This document shows positions 47,502 to 58,033 of a stretch of 64,000 nt of DNA, one piece after another; within the stretch, counting starts at the first letter, position 1; each line of letters starts with the position of its first letter. Origin of the DNA: Prochlorococcus sp. AG-347-M23. Its GTDB lineage: Bacteria; Cyanobacteriota; Cyanobacteriia; PCC-6307; Cyanobiaceae. The stretch is taken from positions 19,636-83,635 of the forward strand of contig QCCU01000008.1 of assembly GCA_003278855.1 (NCBI GenBank), read 5' to 3'. A program made the translations under genes and the position numbers. Under the pieces are notes generated by a model. The model did not search any database. It saw only the letters and a list, made by a program, of their open reading frames with translations, and was not told where the DNA came from.

Positions 47502-47839
47502 AATCCAAAAAAAATAGTGTCTGTGGAAATCAATTACAAACAAACTTCATTTGTTGAAAAGTACATAACAAAAAATTCTATTTGTTGAAAAAATTTTAAA
47601 TTTTCAAAAAAGAGAAAAAATATTCAACAAATAAAAAATTTTTTACACATGTTTTTTTCTTCGTAAACTAAATGAAAAAGATATTTTACTGAAGAATTCC
47701 ACAGTTTCCACAAAGACTACTACTACTAAGTTTTTAATTCTATTGTTTATTTTTATATTAGAAGAAAAGTAAAAAATGGATTTATTGAATTTAATTTACG
47801 GAAAAAGTATATTGTATTTGTAAAAAGTTCCAAATTCTG
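47502..47839 (+). other. oriC: Probable chromosomal replication origin (oriC) between thrC and dnaN
   Basis: This 338-nt stretch has no gene and is the longest gap in the window. Seven nonamers match or nearly match the DnaA box (TTWTNCACA or cyanobacterial TTTTCCACA): ATTTCCACA (minus, 47522-47530), TTTTCAACA (minus, 47552-47560 and 47583-47591), TATTCAACA (plus, 47621-47629), TTTTACACA (plus, 47641-47649), and AATTCCACA and GTTTCCACA directly adjacent (plus, 47695-47712). Between them lies a long A/T tract at about 47588-47640 that could serve as the unwinding element. Adjacency to dnaN matches the origin position known in several cyanobacteria. Most boxes deviate by one or two bases, so each alone is weak; the cluster is the evidence. 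Confidence 0.7.
47785..47813 (+). promoter_or_regulatory. Predicted sigma-70 promoter of dnaN
   Basis: TTGAAT at 47785-47790 and TATATT at 47808-47813 are separated by 17 nt, close to the sigma-70 consensus. The start of transcription would be near 47820, giving a 20-nt leader before the dnaN ATG at 47840. It lies on the right flank of the DnaA-box cluster, so DnaA could affect it; that is inference. Confidence 0.45.
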
Positions 47840-48997
47840 ATGGAAATTATTTGTAATCAAAATGAATTAAATAATGCTATACAATTAGTAAGCAAGGCAG
47901 TTGCTTCCAGGCCAACGCATCCAATTCTTGCAAACATACTTTTAACAGCTGACGAAGGAACTAATAAAATTAGCGTCACAGGATTTGACTTAAATTTAGG
48001 AATTCAAACTTCTTTTGATGGAACTGTTAAAAATAGTGGAGCTATTACTATACCTTCAAAACTTTTATCCGAAATAGTAAACAAACTACCCAATGAAACT
48101 CCTGTTTCTCTCGAAGTAGATGAGAATTCAGATAATATCCTAATAAAAAGTGATAGAGGTTCTTTTAATCTAAAAGGGATCCCATCTGATGAATATCCTA
48201 ATTTACCATTTGTCGAAAGCGGTACTTCTTTGAATATTGATCCTAGCTCTTTTTTAAAGGCTTTAAAATCTACCATTTTTGCCAGTAGTAATGATGATTC
48301 AAAGCAACTACTTACAGGCGTTAATTTTACTTTCAAACCAAATTATTTAGAGTCTGCTTCTACAGATGGCCATAGATTGGCTGTAACTTTAATTGGTAAT
48401 GAAGAAAATCTTGAAACTAAACAAAACTTATCTTCAAATGTTGATGATTTATCGGTAACTATTCCAACTAGATCATTAAGAGAAATTGAAAAACTAGTAT
48501 CTTTGAGAAGCTCAGAAAATTCAATAAAGCTTTTTTATGACAAAGGTCAAGTAGTATTTATTTCTTCTAATCAAATAATTACTACAAGAACCCTAGAAGG
48601 TACTTATCCTAATTATTCACAATTAATTCCTGATTCTTTTTCTAAAATTCTGAATTTTAATACAAAAAAATTAATTGATGCATTAGAAAGAATTGCTGTT
48701 TTAGCTGATCAGCAAAGTAGTGTTGTAAAGATTAAATTAGATAATACAGATTTAGCTTCTATTAGTGCAGATGCCCAAGATATTGGAAATGCTAATGAAT
48801 TAATACCTGTTTCTTACTCAGGAGAAAATTTTGATATCGCATTTAATGTTAGATATCTGTTAGAAGGTTTAAAAGTTATTTCTTCTGAAAACGTACTTTT
48901 AAAGTGTAATATTGCAACTACTCCAGCTGTTTTTGTACCAGAAGATAATCTTAATTCTTTTACTTATTTAGTTATGCCTGTGCAGGTTCGTTCTTAA
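47840..48997 (+). CDS. dnaN: DNA polymerase III beta sliding clamp
   Basis: The 385-residue clamp encircles DNA and tethers the replicative polymerase. The three similar domains are visible, with SKAVASRPTHPILANILL near residue 20, DGHRLAVT near residue 178 and the C-terminal FTYLVMPVQVRS. The last residues form part of the partner-binding pocket. Length is normal. It is the first gene after the probable origin and is transcribed away from it. A good promoter is present. The next gene starts 1 nt after its stop. Gene order from here matches what I recall for Prochlorococcus chromosome starts. Confidence 0.98.
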   Translation: MEIICNQNELNNAIQLVSKAVASRPTHPILANILLTADEGTNKISVTGFDLNLGIQTSFDGTVKNSGAITIPSKLLSEIVNKLPNETPVSLEVDENSDNILIKSDRGSFNLKGIPSDEYPNLPFVESGTSLNIDPSSFLKALKSTIFASSNDDSKQLLTGVNFTFKPNYLESASTDGHRLAVTLIGNEENLETKQNLSSNVDDLSVTIPTRSLREIEKLVSLRSSENSIKLFYDKGQVVFISSNQIITTRTLEGTYPNYSQLIPDSFSKILNFNTKKLIDALERIAVLADQQSSVVKIKLDNTDLASISADAQDIGNANELIPVSYSGENFDIAFNVRYLLEGLKVISSENVLLKCNIATTPAVFVPEDNLNSFTYLVMPVQVRS

Positions 48998-48998
48998 T

Positions 48999-49706
48999 TT
49001 GAAATTACCTAAAGAAATTTTATTAAGTGAATTACTAAATTATAGTGTTAAGGGTAATATGGCCCTTAATTATGGAAATGGTGAAAATGTTTGGATGCAC
49101 CCCCCAGTTCATCGAATTTTAGGATGGTACTCTCGTCCTTCAAATTTTGATTTAAAAAGAAATGTTTGGCGATTAAATCAAATTACTCAAATAATAGATA
49201 ATGAAATTTATGTCAAAGGTGATCCAGCTATTTCGGATTTAGCAACTTTAAATCGGTTCCCAACTTTAATAGAAGCTAATCTAATAAATATAAATGGATC
49301 AAAAATAGGAGTCATTGCAGATTTTTTATTTGAAATGAAAACGGGAAAAATTAAATATTATTTAGTTTCTAGATCTAATCCTAAGATTCCAGGTTCTAGT
49401 AGATGGAAGTTAACTATTGATAATATCAATGATCAACAACCGGGATTGGTATTTTGTGAAAGTAATTCTTTAGATGATTTATCTTTAATAAAATCAAGTA
49501 TTAAAAATGAATTTATGCAAAAAGGAAAAAAAATTTTTGATAGATTTGATGATATGAAAAATCTTGCTTCTAATAGATTAGAGGAATGGCTTGAAGAAGA
49601 TGAAGATATTAGCCAAAACTCAGATTTAAAACAAAAAAGTTTTTATAATAATGACAGAACATCTATCCCGTTTAGTGAGAAAAAAGAAGATGACCCTTGG
49701 ATATAA
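48999..49706 (+). CDS. PRC-barrel-like conserved protein between dnaN and purL
   Basis: The 235-residue protein starts at a TTG 1 nt after dnaN and ends 3 nt before purL. The middle contains INGSKIGVIADFLFEMKTGKIKYYLVSRSNPKIPGSSRW in outline, which resembles a PRC-barrel motif (a conserved strand pattern joined to photosynthetic reaction-centre H subunits and RimM). The N-terminal part has WMHPPVHRILGWYSRPSNFDLKRNVWRL. The C-terminal 60 residues are charged and probably disordered (WLEEDEDISQNS), ending KKEDDPWI. I know it as a hypothetical protein next to dnaN in marine cyanobacteria. Its role is unknown. Confidence 0.75.
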   Translation: MKLPKEILLSELLNYSVKGNMALNYGNGENVWMHPPVHRILGWYSRPSNFDLKRNVWRLNQITQIIDNEIYVKGDPAISDLATLNRFPTLIEANLININGSKIGVIADFLFEMKTGKIKYYLVSRSNPKIPGSSRWKLTIDNINDQQPGLVFCESNSLDDLSLIKSSIKNEFMQKGKKIFDRFDDMKNLASNRLEEWLEEDEDISQNSDLKQKSFYNNDRTSIPFSEKKEDDPWI

Positions 49707-49709
49707 ATA

Positions 49710-52049
49710 ATGATAAATCAAGAAAATAATGATCTATACGATCTTAATGAAGCACTAAAAGTTGAAAATTTAACACTTAATGATTACGAGGAAATTTGCA
49801 AAAGATTAAAGAGAAAACCTAATAGAACGGAATTAGGCATGTTTGGCGTTATGTGGTCTGAACATTGTTGTTATAGAAATTCAAAGCCTTTACTTTCTAA
49901 GTTTCCCACTAAAGGTAAAAATGTTTTAGTTGGACCTGGAGAAAATGCTGGCGTTATTGATGTTGGAAATAATCAAAAACTTGTTTTTAAAATAGAAAGT
50001 CATAATCATCCTTCTGCTATTGAACCTTTTCAAGGCGCAGCAACTGGTGTTGGAGGAATTTTAAGAGATATATTTACAATGGGTGCAAGGCCAATTGCAG
50101 TGTTAAATTCATTGAGATTCGGCAATCTTAATAAATCATCAAATGTTGATTTATTACGAGGAGTTGTATCCGGTATTGCACATTATGGAAATTGTGTAGG
50201 TGTGCCGACTGTTGGAGGTGAAATTGATTTTGATGATAGTTACTCTGGAAATCCTCTAGTGAACGTGATGGCTTTAGGACTTTTAGAGACCGAGGAAATC
50301 GTTTGTTCAGGAGCTAAAAATGTAGGATCACCAGTCTTATATGTTGGTAATACAACTGGCAGAGACGGCGTTGGTGGTGCTAGTTTTGCTAGTTCAGAAT
50401 TAACTACAACTTCATTGGATGACAGACCTGCAGTTCAGGTAGGTGATCCATTTATTGAGAAAAGTCTTATTGAAGCTTGTTTGGATGCTTTTAAGACAGG
50501 GGATGTAATTGCAGCTCAAGACATGGGTGCTGCAGGTTTAACATGCAGTAGCGCAGAAATGGCTGCAAATGGAAAATTAGGGATTTCTATAGATTTAGAT
50601 TTGGTCCCTTCAAGAGAAGATGATATGTCCTCATACCAATATTTATTATCTGAATCGCAAGAAAGAATGCTGTTTGTTGTTAAAGAAGAAAAAATTAATG
50701 ATCTTGTTGAAAAATTTAATAAATGGGGATTATATGCCAGTGTTATTGGTGAAGTGATAGGAACTAATGAGGTAATTATTTCTCATAAAGGTAAAATTGT
50801 TGCCCAAATACCTACTTCTGCCTTATCCGATGATACTCCTGTAAATCTTCACAATGTGATTAATAATCCACCCGATGATCTTTTAAAGAAATGGGAATGG
50901 AAAGAAAATGATTTACCAGAAATTCATGAGCAAAAAATATTTTCATTGAAGGAAAATAAGAATTTTTCTTTTTCAGAAATCATTTTAAAACTACTCTCTA
51001 ATCCATCAATAGCTTCTAAACGATGGATTTATAAACAATATGACTCTCAAGTACAAGCAAATACTGTATTTACACCTGGAAAATCAGATGCAGCTGTAGT
51101 AAGACTAAGGGGACAAAATAATAAAAATAAAAGTAAAGTATTTTCAGGTGTCGCTGCTTCAGTTGATTGTAATAGTAGATGGGTTGCGCTTGATCCTTTT
51201 AGAGGATCTATCGCTGCCGTTGCAGAGTCCGCTAGAAATGTTAGTTGTGTAGGGGCTGAACCAGTAGCAATTACAAATAATTTAAATTTTTCTTCCCCTG
51301 AGAATGAAATAGGATATTGGCAACTCTCATCTTCATGTGATGGAATTGCTGAAGCCTGTAAAGCTTTAGAAACTCCTGTTACAGGAGGTAATGTATCTTT
51401 ATATAATGAATCTAAAAATAAAGATAATCTAATTACTCCTATTAATCCTACTCCTGTTATTGGAATGGTTGGAAGGTTAGATAATGTCGAAAAAGCTATA
51501 AGTAGTGAATGGAAAAATATTGAAGATCAAATCTGGTTAATTGGTTCTTCCAAATCAGAAATAAAAATTGCAGCTAGTTCTTATCTGGAATATTTTCATG
51601 GAGAAATTACAGGTCGACCTCCAAAAATAGATTTGTTGGATGAAAAGTTTTGCCAGAGTTTTTTAAGAAATGCGATATTAAAAAGTTTTGTAGTTTCTTC
51701 TCACGATGTAAGCGACGGAGGTTTAGCTATAGCTCTAGCAGAGTCTTGTATTTTGTCCGCAAGGGGTGCAACTATAGAATTGGAGAATGATTTGAATAGA
51801 GTTGATAATTTATTGTTTGCCGAAGGGGGTTCAAGAATTATTTTTTCAATTAGTAAAATGAAACAAAATGAATGGATTAATTATTTAAAACAAAATCAAA
51901 TAAATTTCCCATCAAGTGTATATGTAAAAAAAATAGGATACGTATCTAGTGATACGCTGAAGATAAATATCAAAGAAAAAAATATTTGCAATATTATGGT
52001 TGAGGAATTAACCGAAAAATTTAATAATAGTATTTCAGGTTACTTTTAA
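49710..52049 (+). CDS. purL: Phosphoribosylformylglycinamidine synthase subunit PurL (short form)
   Basis: The 779-residue enzyme amidates FGAR to FGAM with ATP and is the fourth step of purine synthesis. It is the short form, which needs separate PurS and PurQ subunits for ammonia delivery; neither is in this window. Motifs include [70 protein letters not shown] and [17 protein letters not shown]. Length fits PurL of this class. purF follows after 46 nt on the same strand, so the two purine genes probably form one unit. Confidence 0.97.
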   Translation: MINQENNDLYDLNEALKVENLTLNDYEEICKRLKRKPNRTELGMFGVMWSEHCCYRNSKPLLSKFPTKGKNVLVGPGENAGVIDVGNNQKLVFKIESHNHPSAIEPFQGAATGVGGILRDIFTMGARPIAVLNSLRFGNLNKSSNVDLLRGVVSGIAHYGNCVGVPTVGGEIDFDDSYSGNPLVNVMALGLLETEEIVCSGAKNVGSPVLYVGNTTGRDGVGGASFASSELTTTSLDDRPAVQVGDPFIEKSLIEACLDAFKTGDVIAAQDMGAAGLTCSSAEMAANGKLGISIDLDLVPSREDDMSSYQYLLSESQERMLFVVKEEKINDLVEKFNKWGLYASVIGEVIGTNEVIISHKGKIVAQIPTSALSDDTPVNLHNVINNPPDDLLKKWEWKENDLPEIHEQKIFSLKENKNFSFSEIILKLLSNPSIASKRWIYKQYDSQVQANTVFTPGKSDAAVVRLRGQNNKNKSKVFSGVAASVDCNSRWVALDPFRGSIAAVAESARNVSCVGAEPVAITNNLNFSSPENEIGYWQLSSSCDGIAEACKALETPVTGGNVSLYNESKNKDNLITPINPTPVIGMVGRLDNVEKAISSEWKNIEDQIWLIGSSKSEIKIAASSYLEYFHGEITGRPPKIDLLDEKFCQSFLRNAILKSFVVSSHDVSDGGLAIALAESCILSARGATIELENDLNRVDNLLFAEGGSRIIFSISKMKQNEWINYLKQNQINFPSSVYVKKIGYVSSDTLKINIKEKNICNIMVEELTEKFNNSISGYF

Positions 52050-52095
52050 TATGAAAAACATTTCTCAACTATTAATCTTTTTAAGATATTAAGTT

Positions 52096-53556
52096 ATGTG
52101 CGGAATAGTTGGAATCGTTTCTTCAAATGATGTAAATCAACAAATTTACGATAGTCTTTTGCTTTTGCAGCATAGAGGTCAAGATTCGACAGGTATAGCA
52201 ACGATGGAAAATACTGTTTTTCATATACATAAGGTTAAAGGACAGGTTAATACTGCTTATAGAACTAGAGATATGAGGAATTTAATTGGCAAAATTGGAT
52301 TAGGTCATGTTAGGTATGCAACAAAGGGATCAGCAGAAAGTGTAGAAGAAGCACAGCCTTTTTACGTTAATGCTCCTTATGGAATTGTTTTGATACATAA
52401 TGGAAATTTGACTAATACTAGAGATTTAGAAAAACAGTTATTTAATGTCGACAAGCGGCATACAAATTCTTCAAGTGATACTGAAATGTTGTTAAATGTA
52501 TTTGCCACAGAATTACAAGATCAAATTCATAATCAAGAATTAGAACCTGATATTATTTTTAATGCTGTCACATCTCTACATAAAAGAATTCAAGGTTCAT
52601 ATGCTTCAATTGCGTTGATTTCTGGACATGGTTTATTAGCATTTAGAGATCCTTTTGGTATAAGGCCTTTAGTTATAGGGAAAAGAATTTCATTAACCAC
52701 AAAAAAAGAAGAATGGATGGTTGCAAGCGAATCTTTAGTACTTGAGAATAATGATTATGAAGTAGTGAGAGATGTAGATCCAGGAGAAGCTGTTTTTATA
52801 AATCTTGACGGGGAGTTTTTTTGTAAGCAATGCTCTGAAAACCCAATGTTATTTCCATGTGCATTTGAATATGTTTACTTAGCTAGGCCAGATTCAATTA
52901 TGAATGGAATTTCAGTCTATAAAGCTCGTTTAAAGATGGGAGATTATTTAGCAGAAACAATAAAAGAAACAATCAATTCTGGAGATATTGATGTAGTTAT
53001 GCCTATTCCTGATTCTTCTCGACCGGCGGCAATGCAAGTTGCAAGACAGTTAGGGATAGAATACAGGGAAGGTTTTTTTAAAAATAGATATGTTGGTAGA
53101 ACATTCATAATGCCTGGTCAGCAGAAACGTAAGAAATCTGTAAGGCAAAAATTAAATGCTATGAGTGCAGAGTTTAAAAATAAAAATGTATTAATTGTTG
53201 ATGACTCGATAGTAAGAGGTACTACGTCAAAAGAAATTGTCCAGATGGCTAAAGATGCAGGAGCAAATAAAGTTTTTTTTACATCAGCAGCTCCTCCTGT
53301 TCGTTATCCTCACGTTTATGGAATTAATATGCCTAATAGAGATGAATTAATAGCTCATAATAGGACAATAAATGAAATCGCAGATAAACTTGAAATTGAT
53401 AACCTTGTTTATCAAAGTGTTGAAAGTTTGCGTAAATCTATAATTGGTGATTCTCCTATTAAAGGTTTAGAGATGAGTTGTTTTACTGGTGATTATGTAA
53501 CTGGAACAGTAAATCAAGAATACTTAAATTGGGTTGAAAATGAATATAAATCTTAG
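52096..53556 (+). CDS. purF: Amidophosphoribosyltransferase
   Basis: The 486-residue enzyme commits PRPP to purine synthesis. The N-terminal Ntn glutaminase domain starts directly with MCGIVGIV, so the nucleophile cysteine follows the initiator methionine and there is no propeptide of the B. subtilis type in this start. [14 protein letters not shown] and the phosphoribosyltransferase motif [18 protein letters not shown] are intact. Cysteines at [16 protein letters not shown] and [11 protein letters not shown] could hold a structural Fe-S cluster, though this is not certain. It ends 4 nt into the convergent topoisomerase gene. Confidence 0.96.
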   Translation: MCGIVGIVSSNDVNQQIYDSLLLLQHRGQDSTGIATMENTVFHIHKVKGQVNTAYRTRDMRNLIGKIGLGHVRYATKGSAESVEEAQPFYVNAPYGIVLIHNGNLTNTRDLEKQLFNVDKRHTNSSSDTEMLLNVFATELQDQIHNQELEPDIIFNAVTSLHKRIQGSYASIALISGHGLLAFRDPFGIRPLVIGKRISLTTKKEEWMVASESLVLENNDYEVVRDVDPGEAVFINLDGEFFCKQCSENPMLFPCAFEYVYLARPDSIMNGISVYKARLKMGDYLAETIKETINSGDIDVVMPIPDSSRPAAMQVARQLGIEYREGFFKNRYVGRTFIMPGQQKRKKSVRQKLNAMSAEFKNKNVLIVDDSIVRGTTSKEIVQMAKDAGANKVFFTSAAPPVRYPHVYGINMPNRDELIAHNRTINEIADKLEIDNLVYQSVESLRKSIIGDSPIKGLEMSCFTGDYVTGTVNQEYLNWVENEYKS

Positions 53557-55994
53557 TCGCGAAAGTTTTCAAGACGGAAACAATTTTCAAGGTATTCATG
53601 ATTATCTAATTTTAAAAAATCAATTAAAAAGTTTGATTTATTGGATTTGAAATTTAATTTATTTGGGTCTAATCTTGCAGATTTATTTTTATTAGTTTCA
53701 ATATCAAGATAATAGTTACTTGCCATTATTTTGAGGAAGTAATCGTTTTTAAGTTGGGTTTTTTCATTCAAATATCCCAAACTATATTCATTTGAGCAGT
53801 AAATTTCATTACTATTTATGCAAAAGATTTTTCCTTGTTTAGATATTAAAAAAATATTTTCTCCATCATTAAATGTACAACAAGAAACGATTTTTTCAGA
53901 TGGTAAAAGTTTTGCAATTATTAATCCTTGTGATTGTTTAGAAGTTGGCGTTAAAAATTTATTTGATAAATTAAATTTAAAAATTCTTCCTATAGAGGTT
54001 AATATTATTAAATCTTTGCTTTCATTAGAAATAAAAGAATCAATTGTTTTTAAATTATTTTTTAATTTTGTAATTGTGAAAGATCTATTGCTTTTGATCA
54101 TATCTTCATCAAATAAAACTTTTTTAAATCTTCCATCTGAATTTAATATGCATAAATAATTTCTAATTTCTTTTTTAATTGAATGAAAATTTATTATTTC
54201 ACTAGGATGAATATTTCCAAGAATTTTATTATCTAATTTATAGTCTTTATTAATCCCTGATTCCCAATCAATGTTAAATACTTTTCCCGTATTTGTGATT
54301 CCAATTAATTTTATATTTTTTTCAATATTACATATAAATTTTTGAATATTTTTATTATCTATTATTTTATTTACAACCTCAAATGATTTCTTGTAATTAC
54401 TTAAAATCATCCTTTTTAAATAAAGTCTATTGTCTATGTATAATTTTGTTTTTTTATTGATAAAGTCTTCTAATATCTGATTATTAAGTGTTTCTAATTC
54501 TTCATTTTGATCTATATTTTTAATTATTTTTGTTTTACGTATAACATTGTATTTTTTCTTTAATATTAATAATTCTTCTATAAGTAATTCAAGTAATAAT
54601 TTTCTTTCATTCAACAATTTTTGAAAATAATTCTTTTTTTCTTCTAAATTTTTTATATCGTTATCAATTTGATTTTTTTCTAGATTTGTTAATTTTTTTA
54701 GCGGCATATCCAAAACTGAACTTGCTTGTTTATCACTTAAGAAAAAATTTTTAATTAATTTTGATTTAGCTTCTAAAGAATTTTCCGATTCTTCAATAAT
54801 TTCGATAACTTTTTTTATGTTTTTTGTAGCTTTAGATAAACCTTCTGAAATTTCTAGTTTATCAAGGGTGTTTTTTAGAAAATAAAAAGTTCTTTTTCTA
54901 ATTGTTTCTTCTCTAAACTCTAGAAAATAGTTGAGATATTTTTTTAGATTTAGTTGTGTAGGCTTCCCTTTAATTAAAGCTAAGAATATTGCTCCAAAGT
55001 TTGTTTGGAGAGTTGTTTTTTTATATAAATTAGAAATAACAAGTTCAGAATTAGAATCTTTTTTTAGTTCTATTACAATTCTCATTCCATCTCTGTCGCT
55101 CTCATCCCTAATATCAGAAATCCCGCTAATCTTCCCTGAATTAACAAGTTCTGCGAGTTTTTCAATCCAACCTGCTTTATTAACTTGGTAAGGAAGTTCC
55201 GTAATGATTATTGCATTCTTTTTATGTTTTCCTTTGCCTACATTTATCTCTTCCTTATTTACAACTCCTCTTATCGTTATAGATCCTTTTCCAGTTTGAT
55301 AAAGTTCTTCTATTGCATTACTATAGATTAATTCCCCGCCTGTAGGAAAATCAGGTCCTTTGATAACGTTATAAAGTTTTTTATCACTAATATCCTTATT
55401 TTTAACTAAGGCAACTAAACCATCTACTGTTTCACCTAGGTTGTGAGGTGGAATATTTGTTGCCATACCAACAGCAATACCCGATGAGCCGTTCAACAAT
55501 AAAAAGGGAAGTTGGGCTGGAAGAACATCTGGCTCTTTTTGAGAACCGTCAAAGTTATTTGAAAAGTTTACTGTATCTGATCCAATTTCTTCAAGAAATC
55601 CTTTATGAGCTATTGGAGCTAATCTGGTCTCAGTATATCTCATTGCTGCCGGTGGATCATTATCCACAGATCCAAAATTTCCATGGCCGTCAAGAGTAGG
55701 ATATTTAGTTGAAAAATTTTGTACTAGCTTTACTAAAGCATCATATACCGCTTGATCTCCATGAGGATGGTACTTTCCAAGTACATCTCCAACAACTCTT
55801 GCACACTTCCTAAATGGTTTATCAGGTGTTAATCCTAATTCGTACATTGCAAATATGATTCTTCTTTGTACAGGTTTGAGACCGTCTCTTGCATCAGGCA
55901 GAGCACGCCCAACTATTACGCTCATTGCATACTCCAAATAAGAACGTTGCATTTCTTCTTGAAGTGAGATGGAAGTGAAGTTATTCTTATCCAT
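53553..55994 (-). CDS. Type II topoisomerase subunit A (GyrA/ParC family, second-type)
   Basis: The 813-residue protein has the full breakage-reunion domain: [28 protein letters not shown], the catalytic tyrosine in [15 protein letters not shown], and GFLEEIG. The C-terminal part (from about residue 500) is a beta-propeller-like region with repeating I-L-x-S/T-x-x-G-R motifs such as [13 protein letters not shown]. No GyrA box (QRRGGKG) is seen in the propeller, which argues for a ParC-like or divergent gyrase role. Marine picocyanobacteria have more than one gyrA-type gene. The partner B subunit is not here. It overlaps purF tail to tail by 4 nt. Confidence 0.9.
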   Translation of the reverse strand: MDKNNFTSISLQEEMQRSYLEYAMSVIVGRALPDARDGLKPVQRRIIFAMYELGLTPDKPFRKCARVVGDVLGKYHPHGDQAVYDALVKLVQNFSTKYPTLDGHGNFGSVDNDPPAAMRYTETRLAPIAHKGFLEEIGSDTVNFSNNFDGSQKEPDVLPAQLPFLLLNGSSGIAVGMATNIPPHNLGETVDGLVALVKNKDISDKKLYNVIKGPDFPTGGELIYSNAIEELYQTGKGSITIRGVVNKEEINVGKGKHKKNAIIITELPYQVNKAGWIEKLAELVNSGKISGISDIRDESDRDGMRIVIELKKDSNSELVISNLYKKTTLQTNFGAIFLALIKGKPTQLNLKKYLNYFLEFREETIRKRTFYFLKNTLDKLEISEGLSKATKNIKKVIEIIEESENSLEAKSKLIKNFFLSDKQASSVLDMPLKKLTNLEKNQIDNDIKNLEEKKNYFQKLLNERKLLLELLIEELLILKKKYNVIRKTKIIKNIDQNEELETLNNQILEDFINKKTKLYIDNRLYLKRMILSNYKKSFEVVNKIIDNKNIQKFICNIEKNIKLIGITNTGKVFNIDWESGINKDYKLDNKILGNIHPSEIINFHSIKKEIRNYLCILNSDGRFKKVLFDEDMIKSNRSFTITKLKNNLKTIDSFISNESKDLIILTSIGRIFKFNLSNKFLTPTSKQSQGLIIAKLLPSEKIVSCCTFNDGENIFLISKQGKIFCINSNEIYCSNEYSLGYLNEKTQLKNDYFLKIMASNYYLDIETNKNKSARLDPNKLNFKSNKSNFLIDFLKLDNHEYLENCFRLENFRD

Positions 55995-56078
55995 TACGGC
56001 GCAAAATTGAATAATTATTAAGTAACTAAATTAAGACTAATAGGTAAAAAAATATTTACCAGTATTGAACAATTAAGA

Positions 56079-56936
56079 TCATTCACTTATTTTGGATTTT
56101 GCCAGTATTACATCTTTTTCTAGTTGTTTGTTTTGTAAAAGAATTTCTGTAGAGGCTTGTAATTTTTCTCCCCATAACTGTTCTTTTCTGTATTTATAAT
56201 TAACATATTTGGGATTTTTAGCTAAAGCTTTTTTTGCAAGCTGAATTGCTAATTTAGTATTATTTATTTTTATACATGATGCTAAGCCTAGTAATGGTTC
56301 CGCATTTTCCTCAATTGAGATTGCACTTTCAAAAAGTTTAATTGAGAGATTTACATTGTTTCTCTCGAAATAAGCTAAACCTTGATTATTGATTGCTTGC
56401 CAGAAGTCAGGTTTAATTTTTATAGATTTATCAAATAATTTTATAGCTTCCGAATAATTTTTTTCCATTAATAAAATATTTCCTAATTGAAAAATAGCTT
56501 TGTGGTTATTAGGCTCTATTTTTATTCCTTTTTCTAAAGCACTTTTTGCTCTTGTTTGTTGGGAAATTTTTAAGTAAACATTACTTTTAGCAAAATATAT
56601 TTCGCTAATATTTGAATTGATCTGTTCTGCTTTATTTAGAGAATTTAAAGCGTTTTTGTACTCTTTGTTGGCTATTTGTGCTTCAGCCAAAATCAACCAT
56701 AGTTTTTCATCTTTTGCATTTATTTTTACAGCTAATTTTGCTAAGTTAAGACTATCTTCATATTGACCAAAATAAAGTAGTTGATATGCATTTTTACCAA
56801 TATATAAACTTTGCTTTTGTAAATTCTTTATTGTAGGGAAATAATAATAGGGAACTATTGCTTGAACTTTTTCTATTTGAAAAAAGTAAAAACAGATCAA
56901 AGAGGCACAGATTGTTTTTTTTAAAAACTTTTTCAT
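56079..56936 (-). CDS. TPR repeat protein, exported or membrane-anchored
   Basis: The 285-residue protein begins with a signal-like segment (MKKFLKKTICASLICFYFFQ, possible cleavage after KVQA near residue 26). At least five tetratricopeptide repeats follow from about residue 50 to 240, for example YEDSLNLAKLAVKINAKDEKLWLILAEAQ and YSEAIKLFDKSIKIKPDFWQAINNQGLAYF in pattern. TPR units mediate protein-protein contacts, and in cyanobacteria many act in photosystem assembly or cell-envelope processes. The gene starts 3 nt after the queG stop, probably in one transcript. The C-terminus (from about 245) is charged and helical. No client can be named. Confidence 0.88.
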   Translation of the reverse strand: MKKFLKKTICASLICFYFFQIEKVQAIVPYYYFPTIKNLQKQSLYIGKNAYQLLYFGQYEDSLNLAKLAVKINAKDEKLWLILAEAQIANKEYKNALNSLNKAEQINSNISEIYFAKSNVYLKISQQTRAKSALEKGIKIEPNNHKAIFQLGNILLMEKNYSEAIKLFDKSIKIKPDFWQAINNQGLAYFERNNVNLSIKLFESAISIEENAEPLLGLASCIKINNTKLAIQLAKKALAKNPKYVNYKYRKEQLWGEKLQASTEILLQNKQLEKDVILAKSKISE

Positions 56937-56939
56937 ATT

Positions 56940-57890
56940 TTAATTTTTTTTATTCTTTATATTTGCTTGAATATTTCTTTTCCACATCCATGGTTTAATT
57001 CTTTTTAAAGTTGTTCCTTTAAGATTTTCTTGCCACGTTTTATCGTCCCAATTGAGGGACTCAATATTAAGATTTTTAATCCATTCTTTCGGTGTAGTTT
57101 CATAATTATTGTTGTATGGTACTTGTTTATTCCATGGACATACGTCTTGACAAATATCACATCCTGCAACCCATCCACCTAAATTTTTTTCTATTTTCTT
57201 TGGAATAGTTTTATCTCTACTCTCTATTGTGTGATACGCAATGCATAGATCTGATTGTATTACAAAGGGTTCTACGATTGCCTTTGTTGGGCAATGTTCA
57301 ATACAAATATCACATTTTCCACAAAGTGATTGATGAGGATTATCTGGCACTAAATCTTTTGTGAGAATTATAAAACCTAAAGTAAACCACGAACCATTTT
57401 TTTTGCTGATTAAATTACTATTTTTACCTATCCAACCAATCCCTGCCTCTTCTGCCCATGCTTTTTCAAGAAGCGGAGAAGTATCAACACATATTTTCCA
57501 TTTGCAATCTGGGATTTCTATGTTGATCCATTTACCAATATTCTTTAATTTTTTGTGAATCACTTTATGATAATCTTCACCTTGGCTAAATTTAGCTACC
57601 TTGAGGAAATTATTTTTGTTGTTTTGTGAATTGATGTAAGTAAATCCAACGCTTAAAATACTTTTTGCATCTTTAAGCAGCAAGTCTATATTTTTTCTTT
57701 TTTCTGCTTCCATCCATTTCATTTCAGCATGATAGTTATTTGATAACCATCTTTCTAATGCATTAGTTCTTAATTTCATGCGCGAACTACCTGCTATTGA
57801 AGCTATTCCAGCAATTGTAAAGCCTTCAAAAATAGCTCTTTCTTTTAATTTTTTACTTATTTCGTTTTTGTCTTGAATCATTTCAATCAT
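56940..57890 (-). CDS. queG: Epoxyqueuosine reductase
   Basis: The 316-residue cobalamin- and Fe-S-dependent enzyme reduces epoxyqueuosine to queuosine in tRNA. The N-terminal domain contains GFTIAGIASIAG and the family's YHAEMKWME; the active-site region is CVDTSPLLEKAWAEEAGIGWIGKNSNLISKKNGSWF. Two [4Fe-4S] motifs are CGKCDICIEHCPTKAI and CDICQDVCPWNKQVP. The length is short for QueG because C-terminal HEAT-like repeats are missing, as in many cyanobacterial forms. Together with queE and queC in this window it supports a complete queuosine pathway in the organism. TTG or ATG near 57890 is the start; a second M lies at residue 4. Confidence 0.93.
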   Translation of the reverse strand: MIEMIQDKNEISKKLKERAIFEGFTIAGIASIAGSSRMKLRTNALERWLSNNYHAEMKWMEAEKRKNIDLLLKDAKSILSVGFTYINSQNNKNNFLKVAKFSQGEDYHKVIHKKLKNIGKWINIEIPDCKWKICVDTSPLLEKAWAEEAGIGWIGKNSNLISKKNGSWFTLGFIILTKDLVPDNPHQSLCGKCDICIEHCPTKAIVEPFVIQSDLCIAYHTIESRDKTIPKKIEKNLGGWVAGCDICQDVCPWNKQVPYNNNYETTPKEWIKNLNIESLNWDDKTWQENLKGTTLKRIKPWMWKRNIQANIKNKKN

Positions 57891-57953
57891 GACTTTTTTT
57901 TATAGCATTTTTTTTTAAAGTTATTTTTGGAGAATAAACTTATAAATAAAATA

Positions 57954-57976
57954 GATATATTTAAGAAAAATATATC
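57954..57976. repeat. Perfect 9-bp inverted repeat in divergent intergenic region
   Basis: GATATATTT at 57954-57962 and AAATATATC at 57968-57976 form a perfect palindrome around AAGAA. It lies between the divergent queG and DUF502 genes (143-nt gap). It could be an operator for a dimeric regulator or just AT-rich structure; the base composition makes chance matches common. No poly-T follows, so it is not a standard terminator. Confidence 0.35.
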
Positions 57977-58033
57977 CTAACTCAGTAAAAACAGTTAAAT
58001 TATTAGTAAAGTTATTATAGTTAAAACGTTATT

